From an uncultured Eubacteriales bacterium (GTDB taxonomy: Bacteria; Bacillota; Clostridia; Lachnospirales; Lachnospiraceae), in assembly GCA_900545455.1 (NCBI GenBank), contig UQZF01000049.1, positions 1 through 15,346 of the forward strand: a DNA stretch of 15,346 nucleotides, given 5' to 3'. The translations under genes and the position numbers were made by a program. The notes below the pieces were generated by a model. The model had not been told where the DNA came from, searched no databases, and worked only from the letters and a program-made list of their open reading frames with translations. This document shows, in pieces, positions 1-7,908 of the stretch (its first letter is position 1; the number at the start of each line of letters is the position of its first letter).

Positions 1-2
1 CG

Positions 3-161
3 ATAATAGCGCTTGTCGGCTGGAACAGCAAGAACTTCGGTCAGCTTGATCCGCAGCAGATGATGAGGCTTACGATTCCTGCTGTCACATTTATGGTGAC
101 GGGCGTTCAGGTTCTGTTCGGAAGCTTCTTTATTGGCATTCTTGAAATTAAGCACAAGTAA
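3..161 (+). CDS. C-terminal tail of a membrane protein, probably GT2 glycosyltransferase (partial)
   Basis: An open frame enters from the left edge and ends with TAA at 159-161, giving about 52 residues. It contains a hydrophobic stretch (ending in VLFGSFFIGILEIKHK) followed by a short basic tail, as expected for a final transmembrane helix with a cytoplasmic end. Tails of this kind (a 'GxQxxFxSFFxxIL' helix and Lys/Arg end) are common in membrane-anchored family 2 glycosyltransferases. The next gene, 33 bases downstream on the same strand, is itself a GT2-type protein, which supports a glycan assembly context. The catalytic domain is outside the window, so the assignment rests on the tail and the neighbour only; another polytopic membrane protein cannot be excluded. 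Confidence 0.55.
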   Translation: MIALVGWNSKNFGQLDPQQMMRLTIPAVTFMVTGVQVLFGSFFIGILEIKHK

Positions 162-194
162 TGTATGACGCTGTGATACGGAAACGAGGATTTT

Positions 195-1010
195 ATGAAA
201 AAAGATTATTCGGATAAGCACACGTTCGTGATATGTGCTTATAAGGAGAGCGCATTCCTTGAGGACTGCATTGAGTCGCTTGAGAACCAGACCGTCAAGA
301 GCACGATAATAATGGCGACCTCAACGCCGTGCGATTATATAAGAGACATTGCGGATAAGTACGGAATCGAGCTCTTTGTAAATGAGGGCGAGAAGGGCAT
401 AAGTGCCGACTGGAACTTCGGAATAAGCAAGGCTAAGACAAAGTATGTCACCGTCGCTCATCAGGATGACACCTACAGGAGAAATTACACTGCCGAGTGC
501 ATTCACGCGATGGAGAACGACAAAAAGCCGCTCATTTTCTTCACGAACTACGGTGAGCTCCGAAACGGAACCGTGTGCGAGAAGAACAAGCTTCTCTCGG
601 TGAAGAGGCTCATGCTTTTTCCGCTCGGAATAGGCACTAAGGAGCACAAGCTGTTCTCACATTCGGTGTGGGTTAGGAGAAGAATATTATCCATGGGAAA
701 TCCGCTGTGCTGTCCTTCAGTGACATTTAACATGGAGGAGATGCCTGAGAAGATTTTTACCGTGGGAATGAAGAGCAATGTCGACTGGGAGGCTTGGGAG
801 AAGCTCTCAAGGTTAAAGGGAGGCTTCCTCTACAATAAGGATATGCTGTGTTTTCACCGCATACATCAGGGCTCCACGACGTCGGAGCTCATCGCTGACA
901 ACAGCAGGACGCAGGAAGATTATCAGATGTTTTGTAAATTTTGGCCAAAATGGATTGCAAGAATCCTTATACATTGGTATACTGATAGTCAGAAGAGTAA
1001 TTCGTTATAA
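195..1010 (+). CDS. Family 2 (GT-A fold) glycosyltransferase, soluble type
   Basis: The 271-residue protein opens with the GT2 nucleotide-binding strand pattern (TFVICAYKESAFLEDCIESL, about residues 10-29), which resembles the usual 'SIIIPxYNxxxxLxxxLxSL'. A GISADWNFGISKAKTKYVTVAHQDD stretch (about residues 68-92) ends in HQDD, the position of the metal and nucleotide-sugar binding DxD motif. No transmembrane helix is evident; the C-terminal end is short and basic/aromatic. The protein probably transfers a sugar from a nucleotide donor during surface polysaccharide or glycoprotein assembly. Donor and acceptor cannot be read from sequence. The start ATG follows an AGGA element 4-5 bases upstream. 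It lies 33 bases after a putative membrane GT and 45 bases before galE, so co-transcription is likely. The last 25 codons are more A/T rich than the rest. Confidence 0.8.
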   Translation: MKKDYSDKHTFVICAYKESAFLEDCIESLENQTVKSTIIMATSTPCDYIRDIADKYGIELFVNEGEKGISADWNFGISKAKTKYVTVAHQDDTYRRNYTAECIHAMENDKKPLIFFTNYGELRNGTVCEKNKLLSVKRLMLFPLGIGTKEHKLFSHSVWVRRRILSMGNPLCCPSVTFNMEEMPEKIFTVGMKSNVDWEAWEKLSRLKGGFLYNKDMLCFHRIHQGSTTSELIADNSRTQEDYQMFCKFWPKWIARILIHWYTDSQKSNSL

Positions 1011-1055
1011 TTTTAACGACCTTTTCATTATTGAATTGTTAGGGAGGAATTAGCT

Positions 1056-2066
1056 ATGTCAATTCTTGTTACAGGTGGTGCGGGCTTTATCGGAAGCCAT
1101 ACAGTTGTTGAACTTATGAATGCAGGCTATGATGTTGTGGTTGTGGACAATCTTGTCAACGCCAGCGAGAAGTCAATCGAGAGAGTTGAGAAGATTGTTG
1201 GAAAGAAGGTTAAGTTCTACAAGGTGGACATCGCCGATAGAGATGGACTTAATGAAGTATTTGACAAGGAGCAGATTGACTCCTGTATTCATTTTGCGGG
1301 ACTCAAGGCGGTAGGCGAGTCGGTTGTGAAGCCTCTTGAGTACTATACCAACAATATTTCGGGAACACTCGTGCTTCTCGATGTCATGAGAAAGCACAAT
1401 GTGAAGAACATCGTGTTCTCATCGTCTGCGACGGTATACGGAAATCCTGCATTTATTCCTATCACGGAGGAGTGCCCGAAGGGACAGTGTACCAACCCTT
1501 ACGGCTGGACGAAGTCGATGCTTGAGCAGATTTTGTCAGACCTCTACAGAGCGGACAATGAGTGGAATGTAATGCTTCTCCGCTATTTTAACCCTATCGG
1601 TGCACATGAGAGCGGTCTCATCGGAGAGAATCCTAACGGAATCCCTAATAACCTTATGCCTTACATCACACAGGTTGCCGTAGGCAGATTAAAAGAGCTG
1701 TCCGTATTCGGCAACGACTATGACACACCGGACGGAACGGGCGTGAGAGATTACATTCATGTCGTTGACCTTGCAATAGGTCATGTCAAGGCTATGGAGA
1801 AGATGAAAGAGAACCCGGGGCTTAAGATATATAACCTTGGAACAGGTAAAGGAAGCTCGGTTCTTGACATAGTTAAGAATTTCGAGGCCGCAACAGGGAT
1901 TAAGATTCCTTATGTGATTAAGCCGAGACGTGCCGGAGATATTGCTACATGCTATGCTGATGCTTCGCTTGCCGAGAAGGAACTTCACTGGAAAGCCGAG
2001 AGGGATTTAAAGAAGATGTGCGAGGATTCATGGAGATTCCAGAAGAATAACCCTAATGGTTACTAA
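1056..2066 (+). CDS. galE: UDP-glucose 4-epimerase
   Basis: GalE interconverts UDP-glucose and UDP-galactose with tightly bound NAD, in the Leloir pathway and as supplier of UDP-galactose for glycan synthesis, in the cytoplasm. The 336-residue length matches the E. coli type enzyme (338). The Rossmann motif TGGAGFIG is at residues 6-13. The short-chain dehydrogenase triad is intact: the SSS run at 122-124, Tyr149 and Lys153 in YGWTK, numbers that coincide with the E. coli Ser124/Tyr149/Lys153. Further family signatures are LRYFNPIGAH near 175-184 and RDYIHVVDLA near 230-240. A strong GGGAGGAATT ribosome site precedes the ATG. The gene follows two glycosyltransferase-like genes, so polysaccharide precursor supply is a reasonable role. 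A TATAAT at 1006-1011 overlaps the upstream stop codon but has no good -35 partner, so a private promoter is uncertain. Confidence 0.97.
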   Translation: MSILVTGGAGFIGSHTVVELMNAGYDVVVVDNLVNASEKSIERVEKIVGKKVKFYKVDIADRDGLNEVFDKEQIDSCIHFAGLKAVGESVVKPLEYYTNNISGTLVLLDVMRKHNVKNIVFSSSATVYGNPAFIPITEECPKGQCTNPYGWTKSMLEQILSDLYRADNEWNVMLLRYFNPIGAHESGLIGENPNGIPNNLMPYITQVAVGRLKELSVFGNDYDTPDGTGVRDYIHVVDLAIGHVKAMEKMKENPGLKIYNLGTGKGSSVLDIVKNFEAATGIKIPYVIKPRRAGDIATCYADASLAEKELHWKAERDLKKMCEDSWRFQKNNPNGY

Positions 2067-2071
2067 AATTG

Positions 2072-2100
2072 TTGACTAAGCAGATAAGTGCTGGTAAAAT
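2072..2100 (+). promoter_or_regulatory. Sigma-A promoter of apt, extended -10
   Basis: The -35 TTGACT (2072-2077) and the -10 TAAAAT (2095-2100) are separated by exactly 17 bases. TGG directly before the -10 provides an extended -10 (TGn) element. It begins six bases after the galE stop codon and leaves about 45 bases of leader before the apt ATG. A GGAGG ribosome site sits at 2134-2138, a slightly long 12 bases from the start. Confidence 0.75.
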
Positions 2101-2150
2101 ATATCGGTCATGTTTACAATGAACAGAAATTTTGGAGGATATATTAAGTT

Positions 2151-2675
2151 ATGAAGAAACTTGAAGAATATGTAAGAAGTATACCGGATTTTCCGGAACC
2201 GGGAATTATTTTCCGTGATGTCACGAGTGTATTGCAGGATGCTGACGGTCTTCAGCTCTCAATCGACGGAATTATGGATAAGCTTAAAGGCTTTGACTTT
2301 GATGTTGTTGTAGGTCCTGAGTCAAGAGGCTTTATTTTCGGTGTGCCTGTTGCATACAATATGAAGAAGGCATTCGTGCCTGTCCGTAAGAAGGGCAAGC
2401 TTCCTTGTGAGACTGTATCCATGGAGTATGATTTGGAGTACGGCAGTGCTGTTATCGAGATGCACAAGGATTCCATTAAGCCGGGCCAGAAAGTTGTTAT
2501 TATTGATGACCTTATTGCTACAGGCGGTACAATTGAAGCAATCACCAAGCTTGTAGAGCAGCTCGGCGGTGAGGTTGTAAAGATTGTATTCCTCATGGAA
2601 CTTGCAGGTCTTGACGGACGCAAGAAGCTCGCTAAGTATGATGTGGATTCGGTTATCCGCTACGAGGGTAAGTAG
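2151..2675 (+). CDS. apt: Adenine phosphoribosyltransferase
   Basis: Apt salvages adenine by condensing it with PRPP to make AMP and pyrophosphate, in the cytoplasm. The 174-residue protein is the usual family size (about 170). It carries FPEPGIIFRDVT (residues 14-25), GPESRGFIFG (55-64, base and active site region), and the 13-residue PRPP-binding signature VVIIDDLIATGGT (115-127) with the paired acidic residues Asp119-Asp120. The gene has its own promoter and a strong terminator and is followed by rel, a gene order (apt then rel) found in many Firmicutes including B. subtilis. Purine nucleotide levels are linked to ppGpp in these bacteria, which fits the neighbourhood, though a direct link is not visible in the sequence. 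Here the gene upstream is galE rather than recJ, which precedes apt in B. subtilis. Confidence 0.97.
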   Translation: MKKLEEYVRSIPDFPEPGIIFRDVTSVLQDADGLQLSIDGIMDKLKGFDFDVVVGPESRGFIFGVPVAYNMKKAFVPVRKKGKLPCETVSMEYDLEYGSAVIEMHKDSIKPGQKVVIIDDLIATGGTIEAITKLVEQLGGEVVKIVFLMELAGLDGRKKLAKYDVDSVIRYEGK

Positions 2676-2689
2676 TTAAAAGAAGTGTG

Positions 2690-2730
2690 AGGCACCGTTG
2701 CCATGAGAATGTGGCGATGGTGCCTTTTTT
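2690..2730 (+). terminator. Rho-independent terminator after apt
   Basis: A 15-pair stem (2690-2704 with 2711-2725, including three G-U pairs) closes a six-base loop and is followed by a run of six T (2725-2730). This should separate apt from the rel operon. Confidence 0.9.
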
Positions 2731-2753
2731 CTTTAGATTACACAATAATATAA

Positions 2754-2782
2754 TTGCATTTTTACTGGAATAATTTTATAAT
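2754..2782 (+). promoter_or_regulatory. Sigma-A promoter of the rel operon
   Basis: TTGCAT (2754-2759) and a perfect TATAAT (2777-2782) are spaced by 17 bases, in an A/T-rich stretch just after the apt terminator. The expected start point is near 2789, giving a leader of about 27 bases before the rel ATG with an AGAGGTG ribosome site at 2804-2810. Confidence 0.8.
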
Positions 2783-2815
2783 GAAAAAACAAGCTTATAT
2801 TTTAGAGGTGATTGC

Positions 2816-5110
2816 ATGCCGGATGAAGTAATTTTACGAACTAAGAGAAAAATAGATGAGGAGCCGTTGTCGTGCCCGGCGGATTTTACAAGTCCGGACG
2901 AATTGTATGAGGAACTTAAGAAGGAAGTTCTTAAGTATCATCCGTCCACGGATTTGTCGCTTATTGACAAGGCATATCAGGTAGCGAAGAAGGCACATGA
3001 AGGTCAGATGCGTAAGTCGGGAGAACCGTACATTATACATCCTATTTGTGTTGCAATCATCTTGGCACAGTTAGAACTTGATAAAGAGACTATCGTTGCG
3101 GGACTTTTACACGATGTGGTGGAAGACACAGCGATGACTTATGATGATATAGTAAGGGAGTTCGGTGAGGAGATTGCATTGCTTGTCGACGGTGTAACCA
3201 AGCTCACACAGCTTAACTATTCGGCGGATAAGATAGAGCTGCAGGCGGAGAATCTGCGCAAGATGTTCCTTGCGATGGCGAAGGATATAAGAGTTATTCT
3301 TGTAAAGCTTGCCGACAGACTACACAATATGAGAACACTGCAGTACCAGAAGCCTGAGAAACAGAAGGAGAAGGCAAGGGAGACTATGGATATCTACGCG
3401 CCTATCGCGCAGAGACTCGGTATCTCCAAGATAAAGATAGAACTTGATGATTTATCGCTCAAGTATCTCCAGCCTGAGGTCTATGACAAGCTTGCCAAGG
3501 AGATAGCTCTCAGCAAGGATGCAAGAGAGGAATTCGTAAGAAATATCATAGCCGAGGTCAAGGAGCATGTTGAGGCGGCAGGAATTGACTGTGAGATTGA
3601 CGGACGAGTTAAGCATTTTTTCAGCATATACAGAAAGATGGTTAATCAGGATAAGACTTTAGATCAGATATATGACCTCTTTGCAGTGAGGATACTTGTG
3701 GAGACAGTGAAGGACTGCTATGCGGCACTCGGTGTCATCCATGAGATTTACAAGCCTATTCCGGGAAGATTTAAGGATTATATTGCCATGCCGAAGCCGA
3801 ATATGTACCAGTCGCTTCATACGACACTCATAGCACCTAACGGACAGCCTTTTGAGATACAGATTCGTACTTATGAGATGCACCGTACAGCGGAGTACGG
3901 TATCGCGGCTCATTGGAAATACAAGGAGAATATCGACGGAACCAAGGACGGGGACAACGAGGAGGCTAAGCTTGCATGGCTCAGACAGATTCTCGAGTGG
4001 CAGAGGGATACTTCAGATAATAAGGAATTTTTAAGCCTTATAAAGAACGATATGAACCTCTTCTCAGACAATGTGTACTGTTTCACACCGTCGGGAGATG
4101 TAAAGAACCTTCCGGCAGGTTCAACACCGGTAGATTTTGCTTACAGCATTCACAGTGCGGTAGGCAACAAGATGGTTGGTGCGAGAGTCAACGGAAAACT
4201 TGTAACCATCGACTATGTGCTAAAGAACGGTGACCGTGTCGAGATTATCACGTCACAGAACTCCAAAGGACCTAGCCGCGACTGGCTCAACATTGTCAAG
4301 AGCGCGCAGGCAAAGACCAAGATTAATCAGTGGTTTAAGGCAGAGCTTAAGGAGGATAATATACTCAAGGGCAAAGATCTTATAGCCACATACTGCAAGA
4401 CAAAGAATATTCAGTTTTCAGATATATATAAGCCTGAGTTTGTTGAAAAAGTTCTCACCAAGTATGGTTTCCGCGACTGGGATTCGGTGGTTGCCGCTGT
4501 CGGTCACGGAGCTCTCAAGGAGGGACAGGTTGTCAACAAGCTTCAGGAGGAGTATGAGAAGAAGCACCGCAAGGAGATAACGGATGCACAGGTTCTTGAA
4601 CAGACACAGGCTGATAATAAAGATAAGCCTGCTGTTGCGGACAAGTCAAAGAGTGGAATTGTCGTAAAGGGTATCCATGACGTTGCGGTTCGTTTTTCAA
4701 AATGCTGTTCACCGGTTCCGGGTGATGAGATTGTTGGATTCGTCACAAGGGGAAGAGGTGTTTCGATTCACCGAACAGACTGTACTAATATAATCAATCT
4801 GCCTGAGTCCGACAGGGCAAGAATAATCGATGCGGAGTGGCAGGAGATGGCATACAAGGAGAATGGAGAGAGCTATTCTACCGAGATTAAGATATTTGCA
4901 AACAACAGAACAGGTATGCTTGTTGATATTTCCAAGATTCTCACGGAGAACAAGATTGATGTTACGAGCATGAACTGTCGTACAAGCAAGCAGGGAACGG
5001 CTACCATCTCCATGTCATTTGACATAAAGGGCTTGGAACAGTTAAGGCATCTTGTTGATAAGCTCAGGAATGTCGAGGGTGTGCTTGATATTGAGAGGAC
5101 TAATTCATGA
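2816..5110 (+). CDS. rel: Bifunctional (p)ppGpp synthetase/hydrolase, long Rel/SpoT homologue
   Basis: The enzyme makes pppGpp/ppGpp from ATP plus GTP/GDP in amino acid starvation and also hydrolyses it. At 764 residues it is a full-length RSH protein. The N-terminal HD hydrolase domain (about 45-200) keeps its metal residues: His75, His99-Asp100, Glu103-Asp104 and Asp167 in ADRLHNMRT. The synthetase domain (about 250-370) has RFKD at 318-321, the basic RxKD type seen in bifunctional enzymes rather than the acidic ExDD of RelA, with YQSLHTT and catalytic Glu347 in FEIQIRT. A TGS domain follows (about 419-480), then the conserved Cys region (Cys630-Cys631, His652, Cys656) and a C-terminal ACT domain (about 687-764). 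Both activities are therefore predicted intact. The strong AGAGGTG ribosome site 5 bases from ATG supports the start. The stop overlaps the next start by four bases (ATGA), indicating translational coupling. Confidence 0.97.
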   Translation: MPDEVILRTKRKIDEEPLSCPADFTSPDELYEELKKEVLKYHPSTDLSLIDKAYQVAKKAHEGQMRKSGEPYIIHPICVAIILAQLELDKETIVAGLLHDVVEDTAMTYDDIVREFGEEIALLVDGVTKLTQLNYSADKIELQAENLRKMFLAMAKDIRVILVKLADRLHNMRTLQYQKPEKQKEKARETMDIYAPIAQRLGISKIKIELDDLSLKYLQPEVYDKLAKEIALSKDAREEFVRNIIAEVKEHVEAAGIDCEIDGRVKHFFSIYRKMVNQDKTLDQIYDLFAVRILVETVKDCYAALGVIHEIYKPIPGRFKDYIAMPKPNMYQSLHTTLIAPNGQPFEIQIRTYEMHRTAEYGIAAHWKYKENIDGTKDGDNEEAKLAWLRQILEWQRDTSDNKEFLSLIKNDMNLFSDNVYCFTPSGDVKNLPAGSTPVDFAYSIHSAVGNKMVGARVNGKLVTIDYVLKNGDRVEIITSQNSKGPSRDWLNIVKSAQAKTKINQWFKAELKEDNILKGKDLIATYCKTKNIQFSDIYKPEFVEKVLTKYGFRDWDSVVAAVGHGALKEGQVVNKLQEEYEKKHRKEITDAQVLEQTQADNKDKPAVADKSKSGIVVKGIHDVAVRFSKCCSPVPGDEIVGFVTRGRGVSIHRTDCTNIINLPESDRARIIDAEWQEMAYKENGESYSTEIKIFANNRTGMLVDISKILTENKIDVTSMNCRTSKQGTATISMSFDIKGLEQLRHLVDKLRNVEGVLDIERTNS

Positions 5111-5775
5111 TAAGAGTAGAGAATGTTGTACTAGGAATGTGTGCGACCAACTGTTATGCTGTATTTGACGGAGGGGTTAAGACTCCGGGAGGATATGCGG
5201 ATGAAGGACAGGTTAAAGATGCGGTTATTGTTGATCCTGCGGCGGATGCCACCCGCATAGAGGATATGATTTTACACTATAGATTAAGACCTGTGGCAGT
5301 GCTTCTGACGCACGGACATTTTGACCACATGCTTGCGGCGGATGCCATAAGAAAAAGATACGGCATAAAGGTCTATGCCGGCGAGAACGAGAGAGCACTC
5401 ATGGCGGATGAGAATGCCAATCTTTCACTTCCTTTTACGGGGAACGGAATGAGCTTTGAGGCGGATGAGTACTTTAAGCCGGGCGATGAGATTTTGCTTG
5501 CGGGCTTCAGAATAAGAACAATTCCCGTTCCGGGGCATACTATAGGTAGTGTATGCTATTATTTTGAGGATTATAAGAAGCTTTTCAGCGGGGATACTCT
5601 TTTTGCGGGCTCGGTCGGAAGAAGCGATTTTCCTACCGGAAACGCAGGTCAGCTTAAAAGAGCGATTGAGGAAAAGCTCATGTGCCTTCCTGACGATGTG
5701 CAGGTATTTCCGGGGCACGGTGAGAGCACGACAATCGGATATGAGCGTGTAAATAATCCGTTTATATGCGGTTGA
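5107..5775 (+). CDS. Metallo-beta-lactamase fold hydrolase, glyoxalase II-like
   Basis: A 222-residue zinc hydrolase of the small glyoxalase II/YcbL-type branch. The metal ligands are all visible: THGHFDH at 68-74 (His69, His71, Asp73, His74), His144 in PVPGHTIGS, Asp163 in FSGDTLF, and His204 in FPGHGE. Family members hydrolyse thioesters such as S-lactoylglutathione, but in anaerobes without glutathione the true substrate is unknown. A Clostridial feature is the insert near residues 21-38 after the ATNCY motif. The start codon overlaps the rel stop by four bases, and hemZ begins 34 bases downstream. An MBL hydrolase between rel and hemZ is, from general knowledge, a recurring arrangement in Clostridia. 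The dtd (D-aminoacyl-tRNA deacylase) gene that often follows rel is absent here. Confidence 0.9.
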   Translation: MIRVENVVLGMCATNCYAVFDGGVKTPGGYADEGQVKDAVIVDPAADATRIEDMILHYRLRPVAVLLTHGHFDHMLAADAIRKRYGIKVYAGENERALMADENANLSLPFTGNGMSFEADEYFKPGDEILLAGFRIRTIPVPGHTIGSVCYYFEDYKKLFSGDTLFAGSVGRSDFPTGNAGQLKRAIEEKLMCLPDDVQVFPGHGESTTIGYERVNNPFICG

Positions 5776-5809
5776 ACTATGAATTTTATTAACTGAGGTT
5801 GTGTGATAT

Positions 5810-7303
5810 ATGATATTGCTTGAATTTAATGATGTGGAGCAGGAGAATGATTCAAGGGTGATGCTTAAAGCTTTTTTTCCTGAAGCCAAGATTGTCACAA
5901 GCATTCCGGAGGAACATAAGGAGCAGCCGGAACTTTTTGTGCAGGTGAGAGTGATTAAGCAGCAGATGACGCATAGCGAAAACGATGAGTGTGACAGACT
6001 TATCAGGATATATTTCCACAGGGATGCATCCGAAGAACATGAAGAGTATGAGGATGAGCGTCAGGAGACGGCATCGGGCAAAAAGGAGACAAGAAACTGC
6101 TTTAAGAGAATGATGTATGATATGCTCTCGGCACTCACCGGAAGAGAGCTTCCTTGGGGAACTCTCACGGGTGTAAGACCTACGAAGATAGTGTACGGAC
6201 TTCTTGAGGAAAATAAGAGCGAACAGGAAATCATAGATTATCTTAAAAAGGAATACTATGTCAGTACGCGCAAGGGAAAGCTTGCAATCAAGGTCGCTGA
6301 GAACGAGAAACGTCTGCTCGAGAAGATAGATTATAATAACGGCTACAGTCTCTATGCGGGAATACCGTTCTGCCCGACGACATGCCTCTACTGTTCTTTT
6401 ACATCTTATCCGCTTGCAGTGTGGAGAGATAAGGTTGACACTTATGTTGATGCGATGTTAAAGGAGATGGCATTTACCGCGCAGCTTATGAAGGATAAGA
6501 CGCTTGATACATTTTATATAGGCGGAGGAACGCCTACAACTCTTGAAGCTGACCAGTTAGACAGAGTGCTCGGATTTTTTGAGAGCAGCTTTGACACGTC
6601 GGCGCTCAAGGAGTACACGATTGAGGCGGGACGTCCCGACAGCATAACAAGGGATAAGCTTATGGTTATGAAGCGTCACGGAGTGAACAGAATATCAATC
6701 AATCCTCAGACTATGAATGATGACACATTAAAGCTTATCGGACGGCACCACAGCGTGGCTCAGGTTAAGGAAGCGTTCAAGCTTGCCAGAGACTGCGGTT
6801 TTGATAACATTAATATGGATTTGATTATAGGACTTCCGGGAGAAACCGAGGAACATATTAAGAGGACTATGGAGGAGGTTGCGGCACTTGCACCGGACAG
6901 CCTTACAGTACATTCACTTGCAATCAAACGTGCAGCCAACCTCAATATATTTTGGGATAAATATAAGGCATATTCGATGATTAACACGGATGACATTATC
7001 AATATGACCGCCGACTGTGCGGCAGCTATGGAAATGGAGCCGTATTATCTGTACAGACAGAAAAATATGGCGGGAAATTTTGAAAATGTCGGATACTCCA
7101 AGCCGGGTAAAGAGGGCGTATATAATATTCTCATCATGGAGGAAAAGCAGACGATAATGGCTGTGGGTGCAGGCGCGTCCACTAAGGTTGTTTTCCCTGA
7201 GGAGAACCGCATTGAGCGTGTTGAGAATGTGAAGGATGTCAGGACGTACATCGAGAATGTCGATGAGATGATAGACAGAAAGAGAAGATTTTTTTATGGT
7301 TGA
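5810..7303 (+). CDS. hemZ: HemZ-type radical SAM coproporphyrinogen dehydrogenase-like protein
   Basis: HemZ is related to oxygen-independent coproporphyrinogen III oxidase (HemN), which performs two radical decarboxylations to give protoporphyrinogen IX. The 497-residue protein has the long HemZ N-terminal region (about 1-180, including LPWGTLTGVRPTK near 114-126) followed by the radical SAM core. The [4Fe-4S] cluster cysteines are Cys188, Cys192 and Cys195 in GIPFCPTTCLYCSF, and the SAM-binding IGGGTPT is at 237-243. Further core signatures are EAGRPDS, RISINPQTM and MDLIIGLPGE. ATG at 5810 is chosen because GAGGTT lies 9-14 bases upstream and other in-frame starts are internal. Several HemN relatives are not true CPO enzymes, so the substrate is not certain, and no other haem gene is present in the window. 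The stop codon lies inside the start region of the next gene. Confidence 0.9.
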   Translation: MILLEFNDVEQENDSRVMLKAFFPEAKIVTSIPEEHKEQPELFVQVRVIKQQMTHSENDECDRLIRIYFHRDASEEHEEYEDERQETASGKKETRNCFKRMMYDMLSALTGRELPWGTLTGVRPTKIVYGLLEENKSEQEIIDYLKKEYYVSTRKGKLAIKVAENEKRLLEKIDYNNGYSLYAGIPFCPTTCLYCSFTSYPLAVWRDKVDTYVDAMLKEMAFTAQLMKDKTLDTFYIGGGTPTTLEADQLDRVLGFFESSFDTSALKEYTIEAGRPDSITRDKLMVMKRHGVNRISINPQTMNDDTLKLIGRHHSVAQVKEAFKLARDCGFDNINMDLIIGLPGETEEHIKRTMEEVAALAPDSLTVHSLAIKRAANLNIFWDKYKAYSMINTDDIINMTADCAAAMEMEPYYLYRQKNMAGNFENVGYSKPGKEGVYNILIMEEKQTIMAVGAGASTKVVFPEENRIERVENVKDVRTYIENVDEMIDRKRRFFYG

Positions 7304-7907
7304 TGAGTGGACAAAAACAATATTGGAAATCGACCTGATAGACGGAATAAAGCATGGTGTGTGTGTGAGCAACCTCACATATCTTATTGCAAAGAAGCTT
7401 GAGCTGCCGGACGATGACTGCTACAATCTTGCGGTTGCGGGGATGGTTCACGACATAGGCAAGCTCCGCCTCTCATCGTATCTGTACGGGCGTAATTCCA
7501 ACGGTATGCTCATCGAGGAAATACAGTACATGAGAATGCACTCAAAGCTCGGATATGAGATATTAAAGGAGAATGGCTACAACGACACCATTTGTGAGGC
7601 AGTGTTGTATCATCATGAGAACTATGACGGCTCGGGTTATCCGGACAACCGCAAAGCAGAGCAGATACCGCTCGGAGCAAGAATAATGCGTGTGGCGGAT
7701 GCCTTTACGGCACTTATATCCGAAAGACCTTACAGGGAAGCCTATGATTTTGACAATGCCATAAGCATTATGATTGAGGATGTGAAGGAATACGATATGC
7801 AGGTGTTTCTGGCATTTATGGATGTAATTCATGAAGAAGGGCTACTTGACAGCATCAAACAGAGTCAGGCGAGTATCGATTATGATATGAAAGAATTTAA
7901 TCTTTAG
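7296..7907 (+). CDS. Stand-alone HD-GYP domain phosphodiesterase (predicted cyclic di-GMP class)
   Basis: A 203-residue protein that is essentially a single HD-GYP domain without a receiver, PAS or membrane part. Metal and signature residues are visible: His20 in the leading helix (GIKHGVCVSNL), His52-Asp53 in VHDIGK, His82, His106-His107-Glu108, and the GYP loop DGSGYP at 111-116, ending with RVADAFTAL (Asp135) and RPYREAY. HD-GYP proteins with these residues hydrolyse cyclic di-GMP (some act on cGAMP), so activity is plausible; the real substrate and partner are not shown. The gene overlaps hemZ by eight bases and its only ribosome site is a weak AGAAG before seven T, so translation is likely coupled to hemZ. 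It is the last gene of the rel operon. With no sensor domain, control is probably by expression or by a protein partner. Confidence 0.88.
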   Translation: MVDEWTKTILEIDLIDGIKHGVCVSNLTYLIAKKLELPDDDCYNLAVAGMVHDIGKLRLSSYLYGRNSNGMLIEEIQYMRMHSKLGYEILKENGYNDTICEAVLYHHENYDGSGYPDNRKAEQIPLGARIMRVADAFTALISERPYREAYDFDNAISIMIEDVKEYDMQVFLAFMDVIHEEGLLDSIKQSQASIDYDMKEFNL

Positions 7908-7908
7908 A

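Noticed and set aside
1006..1011. TATAAT as a galE promoter -10
   Set aside because: No acceptable -35 at 16-18 bases upstream and no extended -10; left as a remark in the galE entry.
2781..2831. Short reading frame starting at ATG 2781 as a leader peptide for rel
   Set aside because: Its ATG overlaps the TATAAT -10 at 2777-2782, so it would lie upstream of the transcript start.
5425..5904. Minus-strand 159-codon frame across the MBL/hemZ junction
   Set aside because: Antisense to two motif-rich genes, and composition shows no domain; no ribosome site seen.
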